From Candidatus Woesebacteria bacterium (lineage in GTDB: Bacteria > Patescibacteriota > Microgenomatia > UBA8517), in assembly GCA_020061305.1 (NCBI GenBank), contig JAGUYM010000013.1, forward strand, positions 1 through 41,089: a stretch of DNA of 41,089 bases, in the 5' to 3' direction. The notes below the pieces were generated by a model. That model made no database searches, was not told where the DNA came from, and saw nothing but the letters and a program-made list of their open reading frames with translations. The position numbers and the translations under genes were made by a program. Numbering within the stretch: position 1 is the first letter of the stretch; each line of letters opens with the position of its first letter. Positions 21,929 through 30,838 of the stretch are shown here, piece after piece.

Positions 21929-22846
21929 TTATTTTCCTCTCCCATGGAATTGTTCGTGGATTTCGTGTAATTGTTTGTTTGTGACATGGGTATAAATCTG
22001 GGTTGTTGATATGTTTTTATGCCCCAGCATTTCCTGCACTGACCTAATATCAGCCCCTGCAATCAATAAATCTGTGGCGTAGGAGTGACGGAGGGTATGA
22101 ACACTGGCATCAACTGAAAGTTTTATTTTTCTTACATATTTTTTAACCAATCTTTCAACCGATCGGGGAGTGAGTCTCATGTTTTCAGTAAATTTTCCCT
22201 TATGCCTAATAAATAACGCCTTGTCATCATCTTTTCTTAAATCTAGATATTTTTTTAAATACTCAGATGCCCTTTGGGAAAGAAAAACAACTCTACCTCT
22301 TCCTCCTTTACCGGTTATCCCAAATTCACGCCTTACTAAATCTATTTTATCCCTGTTTAATCCTGTCAATTCAGAAACACGAAGGCCTGTAGAAAATAAC
22401 ACCTCAAGTATTGCCTTGTCCCTAATCCCTTGTATATCAGATAGGGTAGGGGCATTAAGTAATCTATCTACTTGTTCCCCACTTAAGAATTTAACTTGTC
22501 TATCAGGAATTTTGGGTAATTCAATCTTATCAGGTGCCATTACTTGATAGTCGTTATGGAGTAACCACTTCAGAAGTGATCGTAGTGCAATAGCATGATA
22601 TCCCTGAGTTTTTTTACCCAATCCCATCTTTGCTAAATATGCTCTAAAATCATGGACGACATCCTGGTTAATTGACTTAACATTTGTATCTTTATGATTT
22701 GTAATTAACCATTCAAGAAGCCTACTTAAATAATGTTTGTAATTTCTAATCGTTAAGGGAGAGCATCCTTTTTCGACAGATAAATAGTCTAGGAATTCAT
22801 CTATTTTTTTTGATATTTCAGAATCTTTTGATCTGGCAGAATCCAT
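21929..22846 (-). CDS. xerD: tyrosine recombinase, XerC/XerD-like
   Basis: SAM-like N-terminal domain; catalytic FSTGLRVSELTGL, HTLRHSYATDLL, LGHKNISTTQIYTHV. Confidence 0.9.
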   Translation of the reverse strand: MDSARSKDSEISKKIDEFLDYLSVEKGCSPLTIRNYKHYLSRLLEWLITNHKDTNVKSINQDVVHDFRAYLAKMGLGKKTQGYHAIALRSLLKWLLHNDYQVMAPDKIELPKIPDRQVKFLSGEQVDRLLNAPTLSDIQGIRDKAILEVLFSTGLRVSELTGLNRDKIDLVRREFGITGKGGRGRVVFLSQRASEYLKKYLDLRKDDDKALFIRHKGKFTENMRLTPRSVERLVKKYVRKIKLSVDASVHTLRHSYATDLLIAGADIRSVQEMLGHKNISTTQIYTHVTNKQLHEIHEQFHGRGK

Positions 22847-22884
22847 CTACAATTAACTATATAGTTAATTGGGAAGTATGTCAA
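22847..22884 (-). promoter_or_regulatory. promoter of xer recombinase gene overlapping a 22 bp palindrome
   Basis: TTGACA-N17-TATAGT-N9-ATG; palindrome CAATTAACTATATAGTTAATTG at 22850-22871. Confidence 0.75.
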
Positions 22885-22900
22885 TATTGTACGACACTAG
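22885..22900. repeat. direct repeat copy 1
   Basis: TATTGTACGACACTAG; 14/16 identical to copy at 23201-23216. Confidence 0.7.
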
Positions 22901-23200
22901 AAATTTGTGGCCTTCTGTAATCAATTCTAAGGCCTGTTGAAACAAAAAGATGTATAAGTAATCATCTTCATTTATGTCGTATTATTGGGATATTCGGCCA
23001 CTCACCCAAAATGACGGCATTTAGGGGATTAGAAACTAGAATTTAGGCACAAACCATAAGACACATAAAACATAAATAAAACAGAGAAAACACACAACTA
23101 CTAATATTGATTAAGATATATGATTTAGAATTTATGATTAAAACAAAAACATAAAACATAAGTCCCCCGCACACTTTTTTATTCTACGTCGTAAAAGTAT

Positions 23201-23216
23201 TATTGTGCGACACTAT
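23201..23216. repeat. direct repeat copy 2
   Basis: TATTGTGCGACACTAT. Confidence 0.7.
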
Positions 23217-23445
23217 GGATTTTGGGATATATATTGTGGAAGATAAGTAAGATTTTTCCACATAACGATAACAAGAAGTGGTATTGTGTTTTACTATTAC
23301 ATCTCTCTAACACCCTTGAACGCTCTCGCCTCTAAATTCCAACTAAAGTTATCCACATATATATCAAACCATATCATTTGTGAAAACATAAATGAAGGTT
23401 CGTGAAAATAAATGACCTATAATATTATAGGGTATGAACACCCCC

Positions 23446-24219
23446 CTACTTCCCACCCCAACTAGTGGCAAAAAACATTCCAATTAAAACCACAATTCCA
23501 ACTGTTAAATACTCTCGTATAACGCTTGGGAAAAGTCTTTCTTCAAGCTTGGCTTGACCTAAGCCCAAAAGCAGGTATACCCCACTAGTTAAAAATAAAG
23601 ATCCCACAACAACAGTGGCGGGCCAAAAGAATAGCATTGCATTTATTTCAAGCATAATTAAGGCCGATATTAATGTCATCACAAACAATTTTTTATCAAA
23701 CCTTTCCTCTAAATCTATCGACCAAAATCCTTGAAGAAATAATAAAAAGGATGAAACAAAAACAAGACCAGACGAGATAAAAATATTTTGCCTTAACGAA
23801 AGAATTGCATCGTATATTAAGAAAGTAATTACCAGAGTCATCACAAAACCTACTCCCCTTGCAGCTCTTAGAAGTGCGATTGTCTTAAATGACGACACTG
23901 TATAAATGTTCATTGTGGTCAACATTATATATATTCCAACAAAATAAAACATAATTACGGGGATTCTAGTAAAAATACTGACAGGTAGCAAAAACCAAAA
24001 CAGACCCACTCCAAGGGTAAAAAGCATAGGCAGGATAATTGAAATCCAAGTCATATTCTTACCCAAAGTTTCTTTAAAGGACCACGCAGCCATAAGCCCG
24101 GTAAAAAAAACGAGCCCAAAAATCAATGGAATTTTAGGGAGTGTATCAATAAACTGAACTGCCACAAATCCAAGCGAAAGTATAACTGACGAAATAATAA
24201 ATTTAACCCTTTTTGACAT
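23446..24219 (-). CDS. polytopic membrane protein, unknown function
   Basis: 257 aa with multiple hydrophobic segments. Confidence 0.7.
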   Translation of the reverse strand: MSKRVKFIISSVILSLGFVAVQFIDTLPKIPLIFGLVFFTGLMAAWSFKETLGKNMTWISIILPMLFTLGVGLFWFLLPVSIFTRIPVIMFYFVGIYIMLTTMNIYTVSSFKTIALLRAARGVGFVMTLVITFLIYDAILSLRQNIFISSGLVFVSSFLLFLQGFWSIDLEERFDKKLFVMTLISALIMLEINAMLFFWPATVVVGSLFLTSGVYLLLGLGQAKLEERLFPSVIREYLTVGIVVLIGMFFATSWGGK

Positions 24220-24227
24220 TTAAAATT

Positions 24228-24935
24228 TTAAAAGTTAGTAAAAACTTTTTGAACATCATCGTGTTCATATAAAACATCAATAATTTTGTATAATTTCTCA
24301 AGTTCAGTGTTTCCTAACTCAATATAGTTTCTTGGCTTTTTTATTAATTCCATTTTAACAATTTCAAAACCCAATCCTTCAACTTCTTCCTTTAATTTTT
24401 TTAAGTTTTCTGTTTCTGTAAAAACCTCAATACCTTCTTCGACTTCTTCTACATCTTCCGCCCCCAAATCTATCAATGTCAACATTTGTTCTTCTGTATC
24501 TGGATTCTTCTTTATCAGCAAATAACCTTTATTGTCAAAATTGTAAGCAACAGAGTTAGGTCCACCCATTCCCCCACCGTGTTTTTCTAAAATGTTTTTG
24601 ATTTCCTGGCTGGTTCTGTTTTTATTATCTGTAGCAGTTTCAATAATAAATTGGCTGTTATTTGGGCCAAAACCCTCATAAGTTATTTCTTCTAGGCTAC
24701 TTTGTTTTTCTTCAGCGGCTTTTAAAATTCTATCAATATTCTCTTTAGGCATGTTGCTTTCTCTTGCTTTATCAATCGCCACCCTAAGCCTAAAATTCAT
24801 ATCAGGATTAGGACCTCCCCCTGCTTTTATGGCAATAGATATCATTTTAGATAACTTGCCAAATAAATTACCTTTTGCGGCGTCTTTGTTTTCTTTCTGT
24901 CTTTTAATTGTTGCAAAATGAGAATGACCTGACAT
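24228..24935 (-). CDS. yebC: YebC/PmpR-family protein
   Basis: MSGHSHFATIKRQKENKDAAKGNLFGKLSK, HGGGMGGPNSVAYNF. Confidence 0.95.
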   Translation of the reverse strand: MSGHSHFATIKRQKENKDAAKGNLFGKLSKMISIAIKAGGGPNPDMNFRLRVAIDKARESNMPKENIDRILKAAEEKQSSLEEITYEGFGPNNSQFIIETATDNKNRTSQEIKNILEKHGGGMGGPNSVAYNFDNKGYLLIKKNPDTEEQMLTLIDLGAEDVEEVEEGIEVFTETENLKKLKEEVEGLGFEIVKMELIKKPRNYIELGNTELEKLYKIIDVLYEHDDVQKVFTNF

Positions 24936-24958
24936 AATTTACCTATTATATAATTATT

Positions 24959-25603
24959 ATGGATGACTTAGCTAGTATTGCTGTTGCATACGCATTGAAC
25001 AACGATTGGAACAATGCGATTCAAATAAACAAAGATATATTGAAATTAAATCCAGAAGATGTTGATGCATTAAATAGATTGTCCCGAGCTTATTTTGAAT
25101 CAGGTGACACTAAAAATGCATTAAAAACATCTCAAAAAGCACTAGGTTTTGATCCCACCAACACAATCGCCTTAAAATCCGTTGAAAAATATAAAAAGGC
25201 CAAAGTTAATCTTTTAAAATCAAGCAAATCAGCATCACCTTCTGACTTAATTGAAGAACCGGGTAAAACCAAAATTGTAAGCCTTTTAAATCTTGGCCAA
25301 ACAAAAATTATTTCCTGTCTAGATTCTGGTGATGAAGTTACACTTCAAACTCATTCACATAGGGTCTGTATAACCACCCAAGATGGTAAATATATCGGGA
25401 GGCTTCCTGATGATATATCGGCAAGACTTAGAAACTTTGTTAAAGGAGGAAATAAATACAAAATTTTGATAAAATCAGTGGATATCAAAACAGTCAAGGT
25501 TTTTATAAAAGAAGTTTTTAAATCACCCAAATTTAAGGATGTCAACTCATTTTTAATTGAAAAATCAGAATCTCTTGTCAAAAACTCCACCTATTCTGAT
25601 TAG
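24959..25603 (+). CDS. TPR-containing protein
   Basis: NNDWNNAIQINKDILKLNPEDVDALNRLSRAYFESGDTKNALKTSQKALGFDPTN. Confidence 0.75.
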   Translation: MDDLASIAVAYALNNDWNNAIQINKDILKLNPEDVDALNRLSRAYFESGDTKNALKTSQKALGFDPTNTIALKSVEKYKKAKVNLLKSSKSASPSDLIEEPGKTKIVSLLNLGQTKIISCLDSGDEVTLQTHSHRVCITTQDGKYIGRLPDDISARLRNFVKGGNKYKILIKSVDIKTVKVFIKEVFKSPKFKDVNSFLIEKSESLVKNSTYSD

Positions 25604-26317
25604 AAATGTCTCCCCCGATCTATCAAATTTACATTCAAAAAGATTCGAAATAAATTGCCCCAATTTTTCATTTTCTGTTTTTACCTCACAATCCAAATTT
25701 TCGTCATAACCCCTTGAATAATTTTGGACTTTAAGGCTTAAGTTGGATAATATTTTAGAAACTGCTACTGATGTATTACTATTTCCAGTTAAATCATCCA
25801 TTTCAACTTTTATGTCAGTTGTCTCATTTAATCCAAAAAGAAGTGGTGAAAGAATCTCAAGGGATGTAAGCTGAACAGTTTCAACATTCCTTAATTTCAT
25901 TAAAAGTGCAAATTTCTGAAATATATTTAAATTTGAATTTTTGCCATCATCCCACAAATATATGGGCGTGAAATAATTTTTATTTATACTTTCAGAAACC
26001 AATTTTCCATTAATCCTTTCTTTCTCTCCCAATACCCAAAGGCTTGACAATTTATATTTGCCATAACCCCTTGCTGAATCAAGTTCCAAATCTGGATCAA
26101 GGCTTATTTTGCTAGTTTTATTATTTATTGAATCAATAATTAATATTTCCCCTCCCCCACCAGAAGTTTTTCTAACAAAAGAAAAGTTTAAATTAGAAGA
26201 ATATTTATAAAACAATCCCAAAATGACTAATATTAATAATAAAATTACAGCAAAAAGACCAAGGACACGACCCTTTTTAATTCCTTTTTTTTTCTCCAAA
26301 TATTTTTTCTTACGCAT
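25565..26317 (-). CDS. single-TM anchored hypothetical protein
   Basis: Basic N-terminus plus TM helix (VLGLFAVILLLILVILGLFY); no recognised domain. Confidence 0.6.
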   Translation of the reverse strand: MRKKKYLEKKKGIKKGRVLGLFAVILLLILVILGLFYKYSSNLNFSFVRKTSGGGGEILIIDSINNKTSKISLDPDLELDSARGYGKYKLSSLWVLGEKERINGKLVSESINKNYFTPIYLWDDGKNSNLNIFQKFALLMKLRNVETVQLTSLEILSPLLFGLNETTDIKVEMDDLTGNSNTSVAVSKILSNLSLKVQNYSRGYDENLDCEVKTENEKLGQFISNLFECKFDRSGETFLIRIGGVFDKRF

Positions 26318-27992
26318 AAATTTTACCGAAAAGAAGCCTATTAAAATGAGATTTTCCCATTCTTACTATTCGTTTTTTGTTTATACCATGACTTAAAAAC
26401 AAGTGTCTTAAAAACTCGCCAGCAATTATATCAGGGTCAAGAACATAGTCTGCACCAGTCTCATACAATTTAGTTGCATCCTGTTTGTCAATGGAACTTC
26501 CAATAAACATGGGTTTTTCTCTTAATGTTTTAATTATGTTTAATAGGTTTATGTTTTCTTCAACATTGGGAACAGTGCAAATTACTGCTTTAGCATTTTT
26601 TAAATTGGCTTTTTCTATAATTTCATCATCTAAAACATCGCCCAAAAGGGCAGAGACATTTTGACTTGAAAGCTTATTAAAAACCGAGGGGTTAAAATCA
26701 ATCACAACTATCGGAATTTGTCGTTTTATAAAATAGGGCAAAATAATGCTTCCAATTTGATCACAACCAACTAAGACTATGTGGTCCCTAAAATCAACGC
26801 CAACTGTTTTAACAGCCTCCCTTGTTTCTCTTTTTTCAAATATTTTGAGAATCCTTTTTAATTTTACATATAATTTTTCGCTACCTAAAATCAGATATGT
26901 TGATCCAACCATTGTTATTGCACCGACTAATATAATTGTAGTCAAATTAACTGATGTCAAGTGTCCAAGTGAAACTCCCATCGCCATTAAAATAAATGAA
27001 AATTCCGAAATCTGGGCTACAGTAACCGATGCTAAAAATGAGGTTCTGCTTTTATGCCCCAATAAACCCATAAGTATCATTACTATTAATGGATTCCCTA
27101 CTAGTACTAAAGCTGAAAAAACAACTGCAGGAAATATAATTGACCCAACATCTGAGATTATCATTTGACTTCCCAAAGATACAAAAAAGATAGTTAAGAA
27201 AAAATCTCTTAACGGTCTTGTCTTTGAAGCTATTCCAATATGCTCGGGTAAATTTGACAATGCAAGCCCCGCCAAAAAACCGCCAATTTCAAAACTAAAC
27301 CCCATTGGTCCACCAACTAAACTTGATATACCTAAAGCCCAAGCTATACTTACTATAAAAAGAAGTTCCTGTGAATTGCCCACCAATTTAGCAAAAATTT
27401 TCGGTAAAAATTTTTTAGACAGATACCAAACAGATACAAATAAAACAATAGCCTTAAGAAGTAATATCACAAACGAAACAATCCCTGCCTCGCCTACTTT
27501 TAACCCCGAAAGAAACATTAAAATAAGTATTGCAACCAAGTCTTGAACCAATAAAAATCCTATTGCTACCTTACCATATAGGCTCTCTAAATCCTTTTTT
27601 TCTGATAAAAGTTTTATTATTATAATTGTTGAAGAAAAAGAAAGTGCAACTGCAATATAAAGCGCAACAATTGCGCTATATCCAAGCAAAGATGCCACCA
27701 AAAACCCAACCAGCACCGTAAATCCAATTTGTCCCAAACCGGTTAAAACCGCAATCTTACCAACAGCAGGAATCTCTTTTAGGTTCATCTCAAGCCCAAC
27801 TAAAAACAAAAGTAGTGCAACTCCAATTTTGCCCAGGTCCGTAAACAATTCATGGTCTGTGATAATCCCAAAATAAGAAAGTCCAATACCTGCAAATAAG
27901 AACCCGATTAAAATGGGTTGTCTGAAAAATCTTGCTAAAATTCCAAAAAGACCGGCAATAACTAGAACTAAAGATAAACTTGCAAAACTCAT
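26310..27992 (-). CDS. Kef-type cation:proton antiporter (CPA2) with TrkA-N domain
   Basis: Na+/H+ exchanger-like TM core plus DHIVLVGCDQIGSIILPYF Rossmann TrkA-N. Confidence 0.9.
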   Translation of the reverse strand: MSFASLSLVLVIAGLFGILARFFRQPILIGFLFAGIGLSYFGIITDHELFTDLGKIGVALLLFLVGLEMNLKEIPAVGKIAVLTGLGQIGFTVLVGFLVASLLGYSAIVALYIAVALSFSSTIIIIKLLSEKKDLESLYGKVAIGFLLVQDLVAILILMFLSGLKVGEAGIVSFVILLLKAIVLFVSVWYLSKKFLPKIFAKLVGNSQELLFIVSIAWALGISSLVGGPMGFSFEIGGFLAGLALSNLPEHIGIASKTRPLRDFFLTIFFVSLGSQMIISDVGSIIFPAVVFSALVLVGNPLIVMILMGLLGHKSRTSFLASVTVAQISEFSFILMAMGVSLGHLTSVNLTTIILVGAITMVGSTYLILGSEKLYVKLKRILKIFEKRETREAVKTVGVDFRDHIVLVGCDQIGSIILPYFIKRQIPIVVIDFNPSVFNKLSSQNVSALLGDVLDDEIIEKANLKNAKAVICTVPNVEENINLLNIIKTLREKPMFIGSSIDKQDATKLYETGADYVLDPDIIAGEFLRHLFLSHGINKKRIVRMGKSHFNRLLFGKIYA

Positions 27993-28693
27993 ATTGATTT
28001 AAGTATATCAGTTAAATCATCAGGAAGTGGAGATTCAAATTCAACTTGATTAAAAGTTTTAGGGTGTAAAAACTTAATTTTTACAGCGTGCAAAAAAAGC
28101 CTTGGACACCATGTCCTGTCATTTTTAGCCGTCTTCCTCCCCGCATAAAATTCATCTCCCACTATGGGATGACCAATGTGTTTTAGATGAATTCTTATCT
28201 GATGAGTTCTGCCTGTTTTTGGCTGTAATTGTAGTAAACTATAGGCTTCTGACTTATGACTTATGACTTTTATTATTTTAAAATATGTTACAGCCTCCCT
28301 TCCACCCAATAATACACCGAACCTATCCCTTCTCCAAGGCAATCGGCCAACAGGAGCATCAATTTTACCCACGCCTGTTTCTCTTGGTTTCCCATGAACT
28401 AAGGCCATGTATTCTTTTTCAACCTTTCTTTCTTTAAACTGTTTTTGTAGATTTGTAAAAGCTTCAACAGTTTTAGCAACAACCAAAATTCCTGAAGTTT
28501 CCTTGTCTAGTCTATGCACAACACCATCTCTGAACTCCAGGTGATTGGTAATTAGTGATTTGTGATTAGTACGAATCCAAGTCTGGATAGTGTTTTGATT
28601 TAATGTGGTCGATGAATCATTAGTAACCCAACCGCTCGGCTTGTCCAAAACCAAAACCTCCCCATCTTGATAAATTATTTTTGGAGAGTCCAT
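27989..28693 (-). CDS. RluA/RluD-family pseudouridine synthase
   Basis: VHRLDKETSGILVVAKT, KTGRTHQIRIHLKHIGHPIVGDEFY. Confidence 0.93.
   Translation of the reverse strand: MDSPKIIYQDGEVLVLDKPSGWVTNDSSTTLNQNTIQTWIRTNHKSLITNHLEFRDGVVHRLDKETSGILVVAKTVEAFTNLQKQFKERKVEKEYMALVHGKPRETGVGKIDAPVGRLPWRRDRFGVLLGGREAVTYFKIIKVISHKSEAYSLLQLQPKTGRTHQIRIHLKHIGHPIVGDEFYAGRKTAKNDRTWCPRLFLHAVKIKFLHPKTFNQVEFESPLPDDLTDILKSI
28247..28274. repeat. period-7 array inside RluD-family gene
   Basis: TTCTGAC TTATGAC TTATGAC TTTTATT. Confidence 0.75.
28541..28568. repeat. second period-7 array inside RluD-family gene
   Basis: GTGATTG GTAATTA GTGATTT GTGATTA. Confidence 0.85.
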
Positions 28694-28707
28694 AAAGCAA
28701 TCTTACC

Positions 28708-29076
28708 CTATTTCTCTCTTTTTTTCTCGCAACTAACACACATTGTAGCTTCGGGGAAAATTGATAATCTATCCGTGTCTATCATTTTTCCACAATCCTC
28801 GCAAAAACCATATTTTCCAGACTTTATCCTTTTTAATGCTTTTTCTATCTGACTGGCTTTCTTATTCAATTCATCCTTAATTGCAGACACTCTAGCATGA
28901 CCATACTGCTCCTCAGCCTCTGTATCAAGACTAGAATTGCCCATAACCCTTGATTTGTCTTTAAATGGGTCTTCCAGCGAGATTTTTTTCTTTCTCAACT
29001 TGAGTTTGTCTAATTGTGCTGTCAAAAAACTTGATATTGGACTAAGTAAATTTTTTGGAAATTTATTTATTTTCAT
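28708..29076 (-). CDS. DksA/TraR-type zinc finger protein
   Basis: KYGFCEDCGKMIDTDRLSIFPEATMCVSCEKK. Confidence 0.85.
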   Translation of the reverse strand: MKINKFPKNLLSPISSFLTAQLDKLKLRKKKISLEDPFKDKSRVMGNSSLDTEAEEQYGHARVSAIKDELNKKASQIEKALKRIKSGKYGFCEDCGKMIDTDRLSIFPEATMCVSCEKKREK

Positions 29077-29627
29077 TATTTTTTCTTGAACAAAGATAAT
29101 AATAGCAAAAAATTAACAAAAACAACAGCCAAAGAAAAATAATCCTTCATAGCTATGAATCTAATTATAAAAAAAACAATAACTGTAACGACACCTGAAA
29201 GACCGAGCCTACCTGATTTATACCAAGTAAATGATTTATAAAAATAACTTAAGAAAAAGTAAATAAATATCGTAAAAATACTTATCCAAAAATTAATAAA
29301 CAGAGTTAAACTTTTTTGAACAATAGTCTCAAAAAGATAATAGATCGAAAGCCACGCCAGAAGACTTAGAAGCAGTGTTTCATAACACTCAAAAAATCTT
29401 AGCTTGTATTTTCTAACAAAAAGTGAAAACGAGACCGATGTTCCTAACAATCCATACCAAAACCAGTATTCAGGATAAAAAAAATAAGAGACCGCGATTC
29501 CGCATAGTAATCCAAAAATTGATATAAATGCGAGGTTAAAGACTATCTCTGAAGAATAATCCTCTTTTAATTTCTTCCAAAAAACAAAGAGGAATAAAAA
29601 AACTCCCAAAATATTTGTAATTATCAT
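29076..29627 (-). CDS. polytopic membrane protein
   Basis: Hydrophobic throughout. Likely start is MIITNILG, because the ORF-track start at 29672 overlaps the divergent gene. Confidence 0.55.
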   Translation of the reverse strand: MIITNILGVFLFLFVFWKKLKEDYSSEIVFNLAFISIFGLLCGIAVSYFFYPEYWFWYGLLGTSVSFSLFVRKYKLRFFECYETLLLSLLAWLSIYYLFETIVQKSLTLFINFWISIFTIFIYFFLSYFYKSFTWYKSGRLGLSGVVTVIVFFIIRFIAMKDYFSLAVVFVNFLLLLSLFKKK

Positions 29628-29654
29628 CTCAAAAATGATAATATCATATTTACA

Positions 29655-30119
29655 ATGCTGGAAACACCGCATGTAGCTTTTGGTATGGCAATTGCAGTGA
29701 AAACTGGAAATCCATATATTGCAATTCCCATGGCCCTAGCAAGCCATTTTGTGCTTGATGTAGTCCCCCATTGGAATCCTCATTTTTATACTGAAACCAA
29801 AGAATTTGGTAAACCTGCAAAACTTAGTACGACTATTGCCTTAATTGACGAATTTGTGGCAATTGGCCTTACACTTTACGTTGCCTACGCATTTTTACCT
29901 AATATAAACACATCCTTATTAATTCTTATTTCTTCATTCTTGTCTGTCCTCCCTGATCAGATTAAATTTCCGTTCTTTTTCTTTAAAAACATGCGGAAAG
30001 GAATTATTAAAAAATGGACAAAATGGGAAAGATCAATTCAAGTCGAGGTTGGACCCTTCTGGGGGATCTTAAATCAAATTATAGTTACTGTAGTTTCCCT
30101 ATTTTGGATCTTTACTTAA
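29655..30119 (+). CDS. membrane protein, DUF457/YdjM-like
   Basis: METPHVAFGMAIAVKTGNPYIAIPMALASHFVLDVVPHW: His/Asp-containing TM pattern. Confidence 0.5.
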   Translation: MLETPHVAFGMAIAVKTGNPYIAIPMALASHFVLDVVPHWNPHFYTETKEFGKPAKLSTTIALIDEFVAIGLTLYVAYAFLPNINTSLLILISSFLSVLPDQIKFPFFFFKNMRKGIIKKWTKWERSIQVEVGPFWGILNQIIVTVVSLFWIFT

Positions 30120-30696
30120 ACCTCTCTACATAATCCCCCGTTCTTGTATCAATTATTACTTTTTCTCCCTGTTTTATAAAAAGTGGAACCTTTGTTTCAA
30201 TACCATTTGAAAGTTTTGCAGATTTATATAAATTACTCACAGTGTTACCTTTTATGCCAGGGTCACACTCAACCACCTCAAGCACTATTTTTGGAGGCAG
30301 TTCAACAGACATCGGCCTCGATCCTGCCTGCGCAGGTAGGTTCCAAAACATAACAACAGCATTTTCCCCCTCTTTAAGATAGTGATGATCGTCACCCAAA
30401 ATGGATAATGGCACTTCAATTTGTTCATAATTTTGGGGATCCATAAAAAAAGCGTTTTGATTATCTTTGTATAAGTATTGAAGCTGTCTTTTGTTTAAAT
30501 CCACTTGTTCAAACGATAAATTACTTGAAAATGCATGTTCTACATTAGCCCCATTTTCAAGGTTGATACATGCAACTCTGACAGTTGCACCACCACGGCC
30601 CATTTTAATAAGTGTATATTTTTTAACTTTAAAGGGCTTACCTTCATACAAAAAGGCGGCTCCCGCCTTTAAATCTGTTGCGTTAACACTTGCCAT
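30112..30696 (-). CDS. efp: elongation factor P
   Basis: TDLKAGAAFLYEGKPFKVKKYTLIKMGRGGATVRV, RPMSVELPPKIVLEVVECDPGIKGNT. Confidence 0.95.
   Translation of the reverse strand: MASVNATDLKAGAAFLYEGKPFKVKKYTLIKMGRGGATVRVACINLENGANVEHAFSSNLSFEQVDLNKRQLQYLYKDNQNAFFMDPQNYEQIEVPLSILGDDHHYLKEGENAVVMFWNLPAQAGSRPMSVELPPKIVLEVVECDPGIKGNTVSNLYKSAKLSNGIETKVPLFIKQGEKVIIDTRTGDYVERFK
30323..30340. repeat. short GC-rich palindrome inside efp
   Basis: CCTGCCTGCGCAGGTAGG, near-perfect palindrome encoding LPAQAG. Confidence 0.7.
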
Positions 30697-30740
30697 AGAT
30701 ATCGATATTTTAGCTTAAAATAGTGTAAAATACTACCATT

Positions 30741-30827
30741 GGTGCGGTGCTGGAATTGGTATACAGGTTAGTCTCAAAAACTAATGGTGGCAACACCACG
30801 AGGGTTCGAATCCCTCCCGCACCACCA
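30741..30827 (+). tRNA. tRNA-Leu (anticodon CAA), CCA encoded
   Basis: Acceptor GGTGCGG/CCGCACC, anticodon arm TTAGT-CTCAAAA-ACTAA, long variable arm TGGTG-GCAA-CACCA, T arm GAGGG-TTCGAAT-CCCTC, 3' ACCA. Confidence 0.95.
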
Positions 30828-30838
30828 ATTATAGGATT

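Noticed and set aside
24217-24238. possible A/T heptamer array at the yebC 3' end
   Set aside because: A/T-only sequence, too short to separate from base composition.
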